Positions 16,930 to 26,291 of a stretch of DNA of 64,000 nucleotides are shown one piece after another (the first letter of the stretch is position 1; each line of letters opens with the position of its first letter). The stretch spans positions 868,001-932,000 of the forward strand of contig NZ_JAMBOQ010000003.1 in assembly GCF_023715685.1 (NCBI RefSeq). The letters are read 5' to 3'. The stretch comes from Priestia aryabhattai. GTDB lineage: Bacteria; Bacillota; Bacilli; Bacillales; Bacillaceae_H. Below the pieces are notes generated by a model. It was not told where the DNA came from, searched no databases, and saw nothing but the letters and a program-made list of their open reading frames with translations. A program made the translations under genes and the position numbers.

Positions 16930-17592
16930 ATGAACATGATTCAATTATCTAAACACGTGTTTAAATGTGAATTCGAAATTGATGTACCGCTTTCGATACC
17001 GGTTAATATTTGGTTCATTAAACATGGTCATGACGTCTACATTGTTGATACGGGTATAGAAAAGTTCGTAGATGATCAAATTAAAGCAGCTACGTCTATA
17101 GGAAATCCAAGAGCTATTTTGTTAACCCACGGCCACAGCGATCATATTCAAGGAGCTGCCAAATGGATAAGGGATTTTGACATCCCGATTTACGCACACG
17201 AAAATGAATTGCCTTATATTAATGGGGAAGTTCCATATCCTAATAAAAATATACTTGAAGAGACAGGAGTTAAAAATAGAGTAAGGCCGTTAACAGAACA
17301 AGCACTTGCCGATATTCCTTTACGTTATTATTTAACACCTGGTCATTGTCCTGGTCACGTTATCTATCACCATAAAGAAGATAATGTACTATTAGCAGGA
17401 GATCTCTTTATAACAAGTAATAAAGAATTACATCCACCCATCCGCAAATTTAGTGTAAACATGAATACAAATATAGACAGCGGTGCTATTATAGATAAAA
17501 TTAGACCAAATTTAATTGCATCTTCACATGGACAAGATTTATTGTATCATCCTAATTTATATAAAAAATATGCATTTTGTTACAGAGACTAA
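16930..17592 (+). CDS. metallo-beta-lactamase-fold hydrolase (AHL-lactonase-like)
   Basis: 220-residue metal-dependent hydrolase. The metal motif LTHGHSDHIQGA is at about residues 68-79, with further ligands in TPGHCPGH and LAGDLF, and a late His in SSHGQD. It resembles N-acyl-homoserine-lactone lactonase-type MBL proteins in layout, but the substrate is not evident. ATG 16930 follows AAAAGGAG by 8 bp; an upstream TTG at 16906 overlaps that region and is less likely. Confidence 0.8.
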   Translation: MNMIQLSKHVFKCEFEIDVPLSIPVNIWFIKHGHDVYIVDTGIEKFVDDQIKAATSIGNPRAILLTHGHSDHIQGAAKWIRDFDIPIYAHENELPYINGEVPYPNKNILEETGVKNRVRPLTEQALADIPLRYYLTPGHCPGHVIYHHKEDNVLLAGDLFITSNKELHPPIRKFSVNMNTNIDSGAIIDKIRPNLIASSHGQDLLYHPNLYKKYAFCYRD

Positions 17593-17958
17593 AGATTAAT
17601 AGAGTCTAGAGATGAATACCTTCTGATGTAACACTAACCGAACCTGTAAAAATTCCTACAATTATTTTTAAGACAACAAGAAGGGAGTTACTTATAACTG
17701 AAAGGAAATAAATTTTTGAAGGATTCACTAAATTCACCACCTATATGAGATGAATTAATGATATCAAGCGGGTTGCATGAGAATCTAAAGAAACATTTTT
17801 CACCAGTTTCAATAAATTAGGGTTGTTAAAAATAGTGTCGTTAAGCCAAATTGTTGCCGAATTAATTATAAACGCAATGTTTTATTGAATTGCAAAATAA
17901 AAATATCTATCTCCTGATATACTTATCTAAAAAACCTACTAAAAGGGGAATAGGAAAC
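17593..17958. other. intergenic region without recognisable features
   Basis: No ORF with an RBS, repeat or strong hairpin is seen. The in-frame start at 17890 for the next gene is unsupported. Confidence 0.5.
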
Positions 17959-18342
17959 ATGTTTAATCAATTAAGGCTATGGGCTAGAAGGTTAAAAAAG
18001 CATCTATTTATCTTATATTTAGCTTATAAAGATGAACGAGTATCTTGGTATACAAAATTATTTACTGCTTGTGTTGTTGCGTATGCCTTCAGTCCAATTG
18101 ATTTAATTCCTGATTTTATCCCGATTTTAGGCTATATTGACGATATAATCATTGTTCCTTTAGGAATTATGCTTGCTTTGAAACTGCTACCTAAAAGCGT
18201 AATAGATGAGTGTGCAATAAAAGCAGAAGAGATTATCCAAAATGAAAAACCAAAAAATTGGGTTGTTGGTTCAATTATTATCATAGTATGGTTATTCATT
18301 TTTATGTGGAGCTGTTTGGCTATTTTTAAATTATTAACCTGA
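17959..18342 (+). CDS. DUF1232 (YkvA-like) membrane protein
   Basis: 127 residues. The DUF1232 signature SPIDLIPDFIPILGYIDD is at about residues 49-66, and a C-terminal hydrophobic segment (about 101-124) anchors it in the membrane. ATG 17959 follows AAAAGGGGA. The function of the family is not established. Confidence 0.85.
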   Translation: MFNQLRLWARRLKKHLFILYLAYKDERVSWYTKLFTACVVAYAFSPIDLIPDFIPILGYIDDIIIVPLGIMLALKLLPKSVIDECAIKAEEIIQNEKPKNWVVGSIIIIVWLFIFMWSCLAIFKLLT

Positions 18343-18543
18343 ACCTATCTATATAAAATTCATGTTATTCATGAAAATATTGAGAAAGAATGTACATTAA
18401 AGTTTTAACTGCTAATTTTTATACAAAAGCTGTGTATTTATTACTTGCAGAGTGCAAAGTTTTTTTGAAGATTACCTTTTTATTTTTATGAATATTGAGC
18501 TTTATGATACGATATGAAGTGAACTTTTTAAATGAGGGTCTAT

Positions 18544-19140
18544 ATGCAAAAAATTAAAGGTAAAAGGATAAAAATTAGTATATTCATGCTGGGATTAGGG
18601 GTTATTTTCTTCCTGTTTGCCGGGAAAGAGCTTGTGGTAAACGAAAAGCCTGTAAAATCTGACGTGATTATTGTGTTAAGTGGTGATAATGATCGACTGG
18701 AGAAAGGAATTAAATTATATAAAAAAGGCTATGCGTCTTATTTAATCCTTTCGAATGGTCAAGAGAATAATTTTTATCAGCAGGCCAAAGACTCTGGGAT
18801 ACCTGAGGATTCAATTATTTTAGAAAATCACGCTACAAGTACTACAGAAAACGCTAAATTCACCAAAAAAATAATGATGAGCTACCATTTTCAATCCGCT
18901 ATCGTTGTTTCTTCAAACTATCATATGAAAAGGGTAGAAAAAAACTTTAATAAAGAATTTAAGGATACCCAAATCCAATTAACCTATTGTTCTAGTGGAA
19001 GCCGTTATTATAATCCCAAAAGATGGTGGGAAACGGCTTTAAGCAGAAAAGTTACCTACACAGAGTACGTAAAACTTATTGGTAATTATTTTGGTTTCAG
19101 CGGGAAGAAATCTAAAGAATTATTAAGGGAATTTATCTAA
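18544..19140 (+). CDS. DUF218 (YdcF/SanA-like) membrane-anchored protein
   Basis: An N-terminal hydrophobic anchor at about 10-28 is followed by an extracytoplasmic DUF218 domain: SDVIIVLSGDNDRL, LILSNGQ, ENHATSTTENA and VVSSNYHMKRV. 198 residues. Start ATG 18544 has GAGGG upstream; ATG 18532 overlaps the RBS. Relatives act in envelope maintenance or vancomycin sensitivity, but the biochemistry is unclear. Confidence 0.85.
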   Translation: MQKIKGKRIKISIFMLGLGVIFFLFAGKELVVNEKPVKSDVIIVLSGDNDRLEKGIKLYKKGYASYLILSNGQENNFYQQAKDSGIPEDSIILENHATSTTENAKFTKKIMMSYHFQSAIVVSSNYHMKRVEKNFNKEFKDTQIQLTYCSSGSRYYNPKRWWETALSRKVTYTEYVKLIGNYFGFSGKKSKELLREFI

Positions 19141-19203
19141 CGAAATCGTACAAAAAGTTCAATATAATGCTGTACAGCTCATGTGAAATAGAGTGATAAT
19201 GGA

Positions 19204-19815
19204 TTATTTGCTCAAAATAAAGGAAAGCACGGTGCCCCATATAAAAATTACTAAATAGAATAATCTTTGCAGTAGACCGGTAGGCATAGGAGCAAAAAAT
19301 ACAAACATAATGATTATAAGGATGACTAGTAAGGAGACTAAGCCGCCATAAGTCCAATACTTGCCGCTTTTTAAAGATGATGCATACATCCAAAGACCTG
19401 CTAAAACAGTAACCATGCCAAGTTGAGCGATTATTGAATGCCAAAATAAATTTATATCAGCCGGTATAAAGCCAGAAGCAATATTGCCTAAAGCTAATAT
19501 AAGAATAAAAGCTGTTGCTAGTAGGGTTATTTTCTTTAGGTTTTGTGAAATGTACAAAACACCAATTGAAAGTGTTAAACCGTTTATAACAAACAATACG
19601 TTCATCCAGAAATGGTGAGGAGAGCAAATTTCATGAGGTGCAATTGAATAGGTGTAGTTTCCGCAAGAAGTGACGCCAAGATCACTCATTGCGTGATTTA
19701 AAAAACTGTAGGGAGCAGCTGAAGTCAAAATAAAGAATGGTTCAATCAAAAAATACAAGCAAGTAGCAAACCAGCTTAAAATACCAAACCTTTTCGATAT
19801 ATACAGAATAATCAC
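19204..19815 (-). CDS. DUF998 multi-pass membrane protein
   Basis: 203 residues with six hydrophobic segments and the DUF998 signature NHAMSDLGVTSCG near residue 40. The start is ambiguous: GTG 19815 lies inside the Shine-Dalgarno AAGAGGTGATT, while ATT 19809 is at normal spacing and would remove two residues. The gene converges on the DUF218 gene, 63 bp from its end. Function unknown. Confidence 0.75.
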   Translation of the reverse strand: MIILYISKRFGILSWFATCLYFLIEPFFILTSAAPYSFLNHAMSDLGVTSCGNYTYSIAPHEICSPHHFWMNVLFVINGLTLSIGVLYISQNLKKITLLATAFILILALGNIASGFIPADINLFWHSIIAQLGMVTVLAGLWMYASSLKSGKYWTYGGLVSLLVILIIIMFVFFAPMPTGLLQRLFYLVIFIWGTVLSFILSK

Positions 19816-20107
19816 CTCTTAAAAAGCGCTATATGTAAATTGTATATCCAAATAATGTAAAGTGAAATGGTCTCGGAGACTATTTTTAGGCAGGGCTAGA
19901 GGTTGATGCGGGGTAGGTGAGCAAAACTTTAAGATAGCTTGCTTAAAGCAGGATCCTAAAAGAAGAAAAGGACCCCTTTGCTAATTCTTTATAGTAGCAA
20001 AGAAGTCCGAAAGCAGCTTAATTAGAAATGAATAACTGCTGATAATTAGGCGGACTAACTTTTTATAATGTATACATAAAGTTAATGCATTCTAAACGGA
20101 GCGAAGT

Positions 20108-20545
20108 TCAAGAGGTTTTCTCTAGAAGTTTATAATCTGATGTTTTCTGAACATCTATATTAAATTCGTCTGCAAATGTTTCTAACTCCTTAAAAACGTT
20201 TGGTGGATTAAATAACGATATTCGCATATTCCAGCCGTTTTCCACTCGGACTATTGCTAATTTTGTTTTCCAACTTACGCGCTTAAACACGATTCTTTTA
20301 ATGTCCATTGGTTTAACTGCTTTTTCATATACTTTAAACCTTAATATATATGCTTTATAGGTTAAAGTATTTTTGTCTATTTTAAATTCATACCTTATAA
20401 AAAGTGAAAGCAACGAATAAAGAGTAGCAAAAAGAAGTAAAAAGGCAACTACTTTATTATGTTGAAACACTAGAACGAATAATAAAACCTTCAACAGCAA
20501 TAAAGGAAAAATCATATTTTTTTGAGTAGTAGTTTTAAATAACAT
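20108..20545 (-). CDS. membrane protein with PH-like C-terminal part, unknown
   Basis: 145 residues from ATG 20545 (AAGAAAGGAG upstream, five bases away). Two hydrophobic helices (about 12-50) are followed by a mixed beta-rich part (YEFKIDKNTLTYKAY..., then IKRIVFKR and AIVRVENGWNM), like bacterial PH-type membrane proteins. The family assignment is tentative. The gene is divergent from the DinB gene at 20643. Confidence 0.6.
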   Translation of the reverse strand: MLFKTTTQKNMIFPLLLLKVLLFVLVFQHNKVVAFLLLFATLYSLLSLFIRYEFKIDKNTLTYKAYILRFKVYEKAVKPMDIKRIVFKRVSWKTKLAIVRVENGWNMRISLFNPPNVFKELETFADEFNIDVQKTSDYKLLEKTS

Positions 20546-20642
20546 AGAAACTCCTTTCTTTATTAAATAAGACAACTTATTTTTTTCTATGATATTATTT
20601 AAGTATTAATTTAGATTAGATTTATAGTGGGAGGCCTTTTAC

Positions 20643-21146
20643 ATGTATAGTACCATTTCAGATTTTATCAAAGAATGGAACAATGAAGCTATACTAACCC
20701 AAAAAGTGTTGGATAGCTTGACAGATGATTCATTAGAACAACAAGTGTATCCTGAAGGACGTACGTTAGGAAGAATTGCCTGGCATTTTACAACAAATAT
20801 TCCGGATTACCTAACTGAGTTTGGGTTAAGTATAGACAGGATAGAAAGTACGGTAAGCGTTCCATCTTCAGCACAGGAAATTGCCATAACCTTTAAAAAT
20901 GTAAGTTCTCACGCTGCTAAAATTATCGAACAGCAATGGACAGATGAATCTCTAAAAGATACACAAGAAGCGTTCGGAAGACAGCAATCAAATGCTACAA
21001 TCTTAATGGGACTAATCAAGCATATTGTTCATCATCGAGGCCAGATCACAGTTCTTATGCGCCAAGCAGGACTAAAACCTGCTGGAGTTTATGGGCCCCC
21101 AAAAGAAGATTGGGTTCATTTAGGTGTTGATAATCCACCGCTTTAA
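20643..21146 (+). CDS. DinB-family protein (YjoA-like)
   Basis: 167-residue four-helix-bundle protein with the DinB metal-site histidines at AWHF (about 48) and HIVHHRGQ (about 131). Relatives are thiol transferases or unknown metal enzymes. An ATG at 20643 has GGGAGG upstream. It is one of four DinB-type genes in this window, and a strong terminator follows. Confidence 0.85.
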   Translation: MYSTISDFIKEWNNEAILTQKVLDSLTDDSLEQQVYPEGRTLGRIAWHFTTNIPDYLTEFGLSIDRIESTVSVPSSAQEIAITFKNVSSHAAKIIEQQWTDESLKDTQEAFGRQQSNATILMGLIKHIVHHRGQITVLMRQAGLKPAGVYGPPKEDWVHLGVDNPPL

Positions 21147-21162
21147 TAATATCAAATAAATA

Positions 21163-21226
21163 AAAGAGAGGCTGTCCATAGAAAATACTATAACATTATT
21201 TTCAGGACAACCTCTTTTTATATAGT
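21163..21226 (+). terminator. terminator after the DinB gene
   Basis: AAAGAGAGGCTGTCC pairs with the later GGACAACCTCTTT, followed by a T-rich run. Confidence 0.8.
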
Positions 21227-21232
21227 ATTTAT

Positions 21233-21374
21233 CTAATCAGTTAGTACTTGCTCTGAAAAAGCTTTTGAGTAATGCACAACACTTTGCACATTTTTTAATG
21301 ATCCCTCTGTTAACTCTAGATCCATAAAGAATTCTTCAGGTACGTCAAATGGAGCATATATATTCCATAGGCTA
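21233..21374 (-). pseudogene. gene remnant (C-terminal fragment), unknown family
   Basis: Minus-strand coding sequence of about 45 codons (ending ...HYSKAFSEQVLTD, stop 21233-21235) with no start. It runs up to the point where an unrelated plus-strand gene fragment begins, at GCTAGC near 21371-21376, as at a recombination scar. Confidence 0.5.
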
Positions 21375-21461
21375 GCTGATTACAGTGAGTTAATACCCTA
21401 TGTTTGTTCAAGCTGCGGTTATGTAGATTTTTACGTTGAGGATCCTGAAAAGTTCGCGTGA
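21375..21461 (+). pseudogene. C-terminal fragment of a zinc-ribbon protein
   Basis: The frame ADYSELIPYVCSSCGYVDF ... DPEKFA ends at TGA 21459-21461. The C-x2-C pair and 'YV-C-x-x-C-G-Y' context are typical of small Bacillus zinc-ribbon proteins. It has no N-terminal half. A hairpin terminator follows at about 21441-21478. Confidence 0.55.
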
Positions 21462-21580
21462 CAGAACTTTTTAGGATTTTTTATTTTCGAATACATTGCG
21501 GCAAGTAACTGAACTTGGAATATCTTATTTAATGTTGATGTTAGTTAAAACGTAAGAAAAAAGGATTTCTGGAGGCTACT

Positions 21581-21931
21581 ATGGAGAAAACACTCACTTT
21601 CCTATCAGTAGTTTATTTAATTGTTCTAACTGCATGTAATCAGGAAAGTACAGAAACAAATACAGCAAGCTCTGCTATCATTGTAGTAGTTGAAAACAAG
21701 GAATATAATGGAACAGAAGATAAGTTAGATAAAAAGTAAGAAATAGGACAACAACTAGGAACGATGGAAAAGAAAACTAAAGCAAGTAAGATGCCCAAAG
21801 GTAATAATCAATCAAACTATTTTACAGTTGGTTCAAAGATTTATTCAGTAAAAGGAACAGAGGAGTACATAGTTGTTAAAGACAAAAATAATAAAAATCA
21901 GTTAATGAAAAAGGTAGCTCAAAAAAGATGA
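21581..21931 (+). pseudogene. lipoprotein gene with an in-frame TAA
   Basis: ATG 21581 has CTGGAGG upstream. The product starts with a lipoprotein signal (MEKTLTFLSVVYLIVLTAC, lipobox LTAC). Codon 53 is TAA (21737-21739), after which the same frame continues for 63 sense codons to TGA 21929-21931, with content typical of a soluble domain. A single nonsense change has probably inactivated it; a short 52-residue lipopeptide could still be made. Confidence 0.65.
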
Positions 21932-22004
21932 GGATTATTTAATTTGACTACTTGTCTTTCAAAAAATACGTTAAACTAAAACGAAAATCTACAGAGGAAA
22001 TTAT

Positions 22005-22664
22005 ATGAACACTACTAATCTATCTTCATTTTTAGAGAAATATTTTAGAGGACTAATTTTAAGACCTGCCTTGTTTTATTCTTGGAAATATAGCATTCGC
22101 TTTGAAATATCAGATCCGTTACTACCATACTACGACAAGCAATACTTGAAGCAGGCTTTTCATCGATCCATTAAACTATTTGACAAGACATTTGGAGAGG
22201 AAGATGACATTCTTTTTATTACGGACGTACATTCTACCAAAAAAGATATTTTTCTCCGAAAGAGACCTTTAAACGTATATTCAAAATACGTAAAAGATAA
22301 AAAGCGGCTATACCAATTAAACCATCAGCTTTTAGCGGGTGTATTCCAAGAAGAAGATGACCAATCTGTCACTCATCGCTTTGCACTTTCTTGTAAGAAA
22401 AAAGAATTAAAATATGCACAACTTTTAAAAGCCATTAGTTATGAAGACTTTGCTCATCCATCTACTATTCTTAAAAACAACCCGCAAAGTGGCTATGATA
22501 TTTATTTTGTTAACCTTTCTAAGAAAATCATTTTTCATTTATATGATGATCGTGGATGTGATGTTTTAGCTCCTAATAAAGAAGCTATATTTTTTCTTTA
22601 TGAAGAATATAATCATTGGATTTTAGATTATGATCGAGAAGAAGTCGATCTTTTGTTTAAATGA
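22005..22664 (+). CDS. DUF3885 domain protein
   Basis: 219 residues, with the C-terminal DUF3885 signature YDDRGCDVLA followed by YNHWILDYDR. RBS GAGGAAATT precedes the ATG. No signal peptide or membrane segment. The role of the domain is unknown. The gene lies intact between two decayed genes. Confidence 0.75.
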   Translation: MNTTNLSSFLEKYFRGLILRPALFYSWKYSIRFEISDPLLPYYDKQYLKQAFHRSIKLFDKTFGEEDDILFITDVHSTKKDIFLRKRPLNVYSKYVKDKKRLYQLNHQLLAGVFQEEDDQSVTHRFALSCKKKELKYAQLLKAISYEDFAHPSTILKNNPQSGYDIYFVNLSKKIIFHLYDDRGCDVLAPNKEAIFFLYEEYNHWILDYDREEVDLLFK

Positions 22665-22687
22665 AAAATTATTTTTTAGAGGTTAAA

Positions 22688-23092
22688 ATGGGTAAAAAAA
22701 TTCGATGGGGTTTAGTTAGTTGTATAACAATTGTAGGGGCATTAAGTATATATTTTTTCTTTTTTTCTACGACAGTTTTTATGTAACGAAAGAGGAGAAT
22801 ATGTTTGACACAAAGCTTTTAAGTGATACATATGGGAATTATGAATGTAGGGAGATGGCTGATCAAACAAAATATAACTCTAAGAAATATTTTAGAGCCT
22901 TTGGCAAAACACAAAATGGGGACTTTATTTATGCGATTAAAGGCGATCCTAAACATAAACAAGTTTTATTAATTGAAAATACAGAGATGCCTATATAGTT
23001 TTTATATTCTCGTCAATAAAGATGATAAAAAAGTGGTTTTAAGAACTTCTAAGTTAGATAAAGCGATACATTTTGGGGAGGGAAATTATTAG
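22688..23092 (+). pseudogene. membrane-anchored protein gene with two frameshifts
   Basis: ATG 22688 encodes a membrane anchor (MGKKIRWGLVSCITIVGALS...) that stops after 32 residues. In the next frame the sequence continues as YDSFYVTKEENMFDTKLLSD ... and again in a third frame from about 22994 as VNKDDKKVVLRTSKLDKAI to TAG 23090-23092. The first shift lies in a T-rich run (about 22750-22768). All three pieces look like parts of one protein of about 134 residues. Confidence 0.65.
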
Positions 23093-23163
23093 ATACAAAA
23101 ATAAATAAATTTTGTACCTAACCGGTACTGCAATTTTAATGTAGCTTATTAAAACAGCAAAAG

Positions 23164-23197
23164 AGAACCTTTAATTAAAGGTTTTCTTCTTGTTTTT
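23164..23197. terminator. bidirectional terminator
   Basis: GAGAACCTTTAATTAAAGG plus its complement form a stem with a T-rich end. Confidence 0.75.
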
Positions 23198-23252
23198 AGG
23201 AATAATTTTGAACGTGGGAACTGAATTTACAACAAAAATTGATCAGCCTTAC

Positions 23253-23372
23253 TTATTTAGTTACGATAAGCGCTCGAATGATTTCATTCCAATAGTATTT
23301 GAAGTTTTTTTCACTAGTATCTTTTGGCGTTAGACTGATTGATTCCTTTGTATTTTCTTTTTTTATAGTCAT
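23253..23372 (-). CDS. small protein, 39 residues, unknown
   Basis: ATG at 23372 follows AAGGGGA with 7-bp spacing on the minus strand. The product (MTIKKENTKESISLTPKDTS...) is charged and polar with a hydrophobic C-terminal end. Stop TAA is at 23253-23255. No family recognised. Confidence 0.45.
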   Translation of the reverse strand: MTIKKENTKESISLTPKDTSEKNFKYYWNEIIRALIVTK

Positions 23373-23500
23373 GATAATTTCCCCTTATCTCTTTATATTT
23401 AGTATGTTGTGGTTTTATTTACCATATTTTATAATGAAATTAATAATCGTAACAGATGAATATTACGATTGAAGCAATCGGAATATCCGATTATACAGAG

Positions 23501-24433
23501 GTGAGGGAAATCGAAATAAAACAACTGATTACATTCAAAACAGCTGCAGAAAACTTAAATTTTACATATACGGCTAAAATTTTGAATTTCGCTCAATCCA
23601 GTGTTACCGCTCAAATAAAAGCTCTTGAAAATGAACTTGAAACGCCTTTGTTTGAACGGCTAGGAAAGCGTTTAGTTCTAACAGAGGCCGGTAGAGAATT
23701 TAAAAGGTATGCCGATAAAATGATTCAATTGACTAAGGAAGCAAAAAACGCTGTAAGTGGAGTGGAGGAACCTACAGGTACGCTTATTATTGGATCTTCA
23801 GAAAGCCAGTGCACGTATAGATTGCCTCCAATATTGAAAGAGTTTAAGGACCAATTCCCAAAGGTTAAAATGATTTTTAAACCCATTTACTCACAAGAAC
23901 AAACAAGAGCACAGCTGCTAGATGGAACTCTTGATATTGCTTTTACAATGGAGCCTATTCAGCATCAAGATGCAAATCTACATATGCAATGTCTTGTTGA
24001 AGAAAAATTAACAATTATAGCTTCTCCTGAGCACCCTTTAGCTGATAAAGCGGAAATTTATTTAGAAGATCTTGAGCATGAAACTCTTTTGTATACTGAA
24101 TCAGGGTGTTCATATCGTGTAGTATTGGAAAACTTGTTTCGTGAGGCGGGTATTTGTACATCAACTAAATTTGAATTTGTAAGTGTGGAAGCTATTAAGC
24201 AATGTGTGATGTTAGATTTAGGTATTGCTATATTGCCTGAAGTAGTAGTAAAAGCAGAGGTTGAGAAAGGCATATTAAAAGAGTTAGTTTGTACTAAAGT
24301 TGATACGCCTCTTTATACACAAATGTTTTGGCATAAAGACAAATTTATGTCTCTTCCTTTACAATCTTTTATTCAATTGGCTTGTAATACCTTTAGCTTA
24401 GATTATAGAGGTGTTGAAATTAAGAATCTCTAG
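23501..24433 (+). CDS. LysR-family transcriptional regulator
   Basis: It has an N-terminal winged helix (FTYTAKILNFAQSSVTAQIK) and a LysR substrate domain from about 95. The start is unclear. Homologues normally begin Met-Glu-Ile-Lys-Gln-Leu, and the corresponding codon here is ATC at 23510, eight bases after GAGG. GTG at 23501 overlaps the Shine-Dalgarno, and ATG at 23456 has no RBS. I give the GTG. The alpha/beta hydrolase gene 165 bp downstream is a likely target. Confidence 0.8.
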   Translation: MREIEIKQLITFKTAAENLNFTYTAKILNFAQSSVTAQIKALENELETPLFERLGKRLVLTEAGREFKRYADKMIQLTKEAKNAVSGVEEPTGTLIIGSSESQCTYRLPPILKEFKDQFPKVKMIFKPIYSQEQTRAQLLDGTLDIAFTMEPIQHQDANLHMQCLVEEKLTIIASPEHPLADKAEIYLEDLEHETLLYTESGCSYRVVLENLFREAGICTSTKFEFVSVEAIKQCVMLDLGIAILPEVVVKAEVEKGILKELVCTKVDTPLYTQMFWHKDKFMSLPLQSFIQLACNTFSLDYRGVEIKNL

Positions 24434-24598
24434 GTACATTACGCTGACTAAAGGTTTATAAAGGATATATAAAATAATCTAATATTATTTTTAATAAGAT
24501 AAGAGGTGAAGGAAATCTTCATTCTTTCACTAATATATAGATGAACCTTAACAAACTAGATTTTAATTGGTGAAATCTAAATTAGGAGTTGATCTGAT

Positions 24599-25288
24599 TT
24601 GGAAGTACGAGTGAATCAAATTGAGCTAAACGGTTTAACTTTTCAATATCGAGAGGCTGGGAAAGCCTCAGCACCCGCTATTGTTGCACTTCACGCTTTA
24701 GGAATGAGTGCAGAATCGTGGGACGAAGTAGCACCTGTATTAGGAAAGGAATATCGGTTTTTAGCTTTAGATCAGCGGGGACACGGTGGAAGCGAAAGAA
24801 CCGGCACGTATACGTTTGAACTCATGTGTGATGACTTGCTTCAGTTTGTAAATGCGATGAAATTGGAGAGCTTTACGTTAATGGGTCATTCTATGGGTGG
24901 CACGGTATCCTATCTTTTTTCCGAGGCGTTTCCATCAAGGGTAGAACGGTTAATTGTTGAAGATACACCTCCACCTTTTACAGGAGAGAAGTTCGAAATC
25001 CCTTCCAAACCTCCTGGTTCTCTACCGTTTGACTGGGAGGTTGTACCTTCGATTCTTCAACAATTGAACAATCCGAACCCTAATTGGTGGGCAAGCCTTA
25101 CAGATATAATCGCACCTACTCTCATCATAGGAGGAGGAGCCAGTCATATTCCTCAAGATAAATTGCAGGAAGTTTCTAAACGCATTCCAAATTGCAAGTT
25201 CGTAACGATAGAAGGGGCTGGACATGAGGTGCATACAGGAAACTTAACAAACTTCTTAACAGCTGTGAAAAGCTTCCTTGATTCGTGA
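24599..25288 (+). CDS. alpha/beta hydrolase
   Basis: 229 residues from TTG 24599 (TAGGAG 10 bp upstream). The nucleophile elbow is GHSMGG at about residue 98; the catalytic His is in GAGHEVHTG near the end; the oxyanion strand is IVALHALGMS. It resembles small esterase or lactonase-like hydrolases. The cap region looks shorter than usual (about 30 residues fewer than typical 255-280), but the catalytic residues are present. Confidence 0.8.
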   Translation: MEVRVNQIELNGLTFQYREAGKASAPAIVALHALGMSAESWDEVAPVLGKEYRFLALDQRGHGGSERTGTYTFELMCDDLLQFVNAMKLESFTLMGHSMGGTVSYLFSEAFPSRVERLIVEDTPPPFTGEKFEIPSKPPGSLPFDWEVVPSILQQLNNPNPNWWASLTDIIAPTLIIGGGASHIPQDKLQEVSKRIPNCKFVTIEGAGHEVHTGNLTNFLTAVKSFLDS

Positions 25289-25340
25289 CTTTTTGGAGCT
25301 TTTTTCTAATTTAAAAGATTATTTAAGTAAATAGAGTGCA

Positions 25341-25372
25341 GATAAAGAGCCTTAAATACGGCTCTTTATTTG
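25341..25372 (+). terminator. terminator after the hydrolase
   Basis: GATAAAGAGCC pairs with GGCTCTTTATT and is followed by a T-rich stretch; it could also serve the convergent lipoprotein gene. Confidence 0.85.
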
Positions 25373-25386
25373 TTGTTATTCTTTTA

Positions 25387-25962
25387 CTATAGAAATACCC
25401 TTAAAAAATTGTTCTCGAATAGCTTCTGATTTAACTGTTTTATTATCTTCTCATTGTTATCATCTATAAATTGCTGTGTTTTCTCTTTACCAAATAACTC
25501 ATTGCTATCTGATAAAGTGTGAATGTTTTTTGAAATAAACTGTTCCATTTCTTCTCTAGACACTGAAAATTTTTGATTGTCTATTTTAAAGCTGTAACCT
25601 TCAGCATTAGGCACTAATATTGTTAGATAAATAGCATTGTAAAGAAAGTTTTTCTCTAATGTATTCTTATCGTCAAACCAATATTTTAATGTTTCATCTT
25701 CTGATAAAGAACCCGCTTTAGTACCATAAATTATTTTTGGTGCTTTATTATGTAAATCGATTTCTTTAAAAGTTTCTCCTCCAGGCAACGCTCTTATAAT
25801 AGCTACCGCGTTAGAATTATCTCCAACATAAGTTCCGCCGTGCTCTTTAAGCTTTTTTACATCAACAGTACTAATACTTGTGACTTCTTCTTTTGAAGAA
25901 CAGCCGGTTATGCCTACAGAGATTAATAATATTAAACAAAAAAGTACCTTAAAATATTTCAT
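25387..25962 (-). CDS. DUF4825 lipoprotein
   Basis: 191 residues from ATG 25962, with a lipoprotein signal peptide ending in the lipobox GITGC. The DUF4825-like region TYVGDNSNAVAIIRALPGG follows at about 45-63. Membrane-anchored outside the cell. An upstream ATG at 25974 overlaps the RBS. Function unknown. Confidence 0.8.
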   Translation of the reverse strand: MKYFKVLFCLILLISVGITGCSSKEEVTSISTVDVKKLKEHGGTYVGDNSNAVAIIRALPGGETFKEIDLHNKAPKIIYGTKAGSLSEDETLKYWFDDKNTLEKNFLYNAIYLTILVPNAEGYSFKIDNQKFSVSREEMEQFISKNIHTLSDSNELFGKEKTQQFIDDNNEKIIKQLNQKLFENNFLRVFL

Positions 25963-26291
25963 AAAAACCTTCATTTTCTTACTTTAATACCCTTATGTGG
26001 ATATTTGGCGAACTATCATTGTATCGTAGATGTGAAGTTTTAAAAAGGTATAGGCACTTCTAATCCTTCTTACATTATTAGTTTTGTATAAAATAACTTT
26101 TGCCGTAGAGTATGTTTTTGTCTACTGTGAGTAGAAGGAAAGAACTTTGAAATATGAAAAGGCGGCAAAGCTTTCTTGAAAAAGTGCTTTGCCGCCTGCA
26201 TTTCTCTTGTTTTACTTAGATAAAAATTAATTGAATTTTCTTCTGAATAAACGGCTTTCCTTGGAATTTTAGGGCACAGACTAGTCTGCTT
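25963..26291. other. intergenic region with one terminator
   Basis: It contains only the 12-bp stem AGGCGGCAAAGC/GCTTTGCCGCCT at 26160-26197, placed to end transcription of the gene at 26292 on the minus strand. No other feature is seen. Confidence 0.6.
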
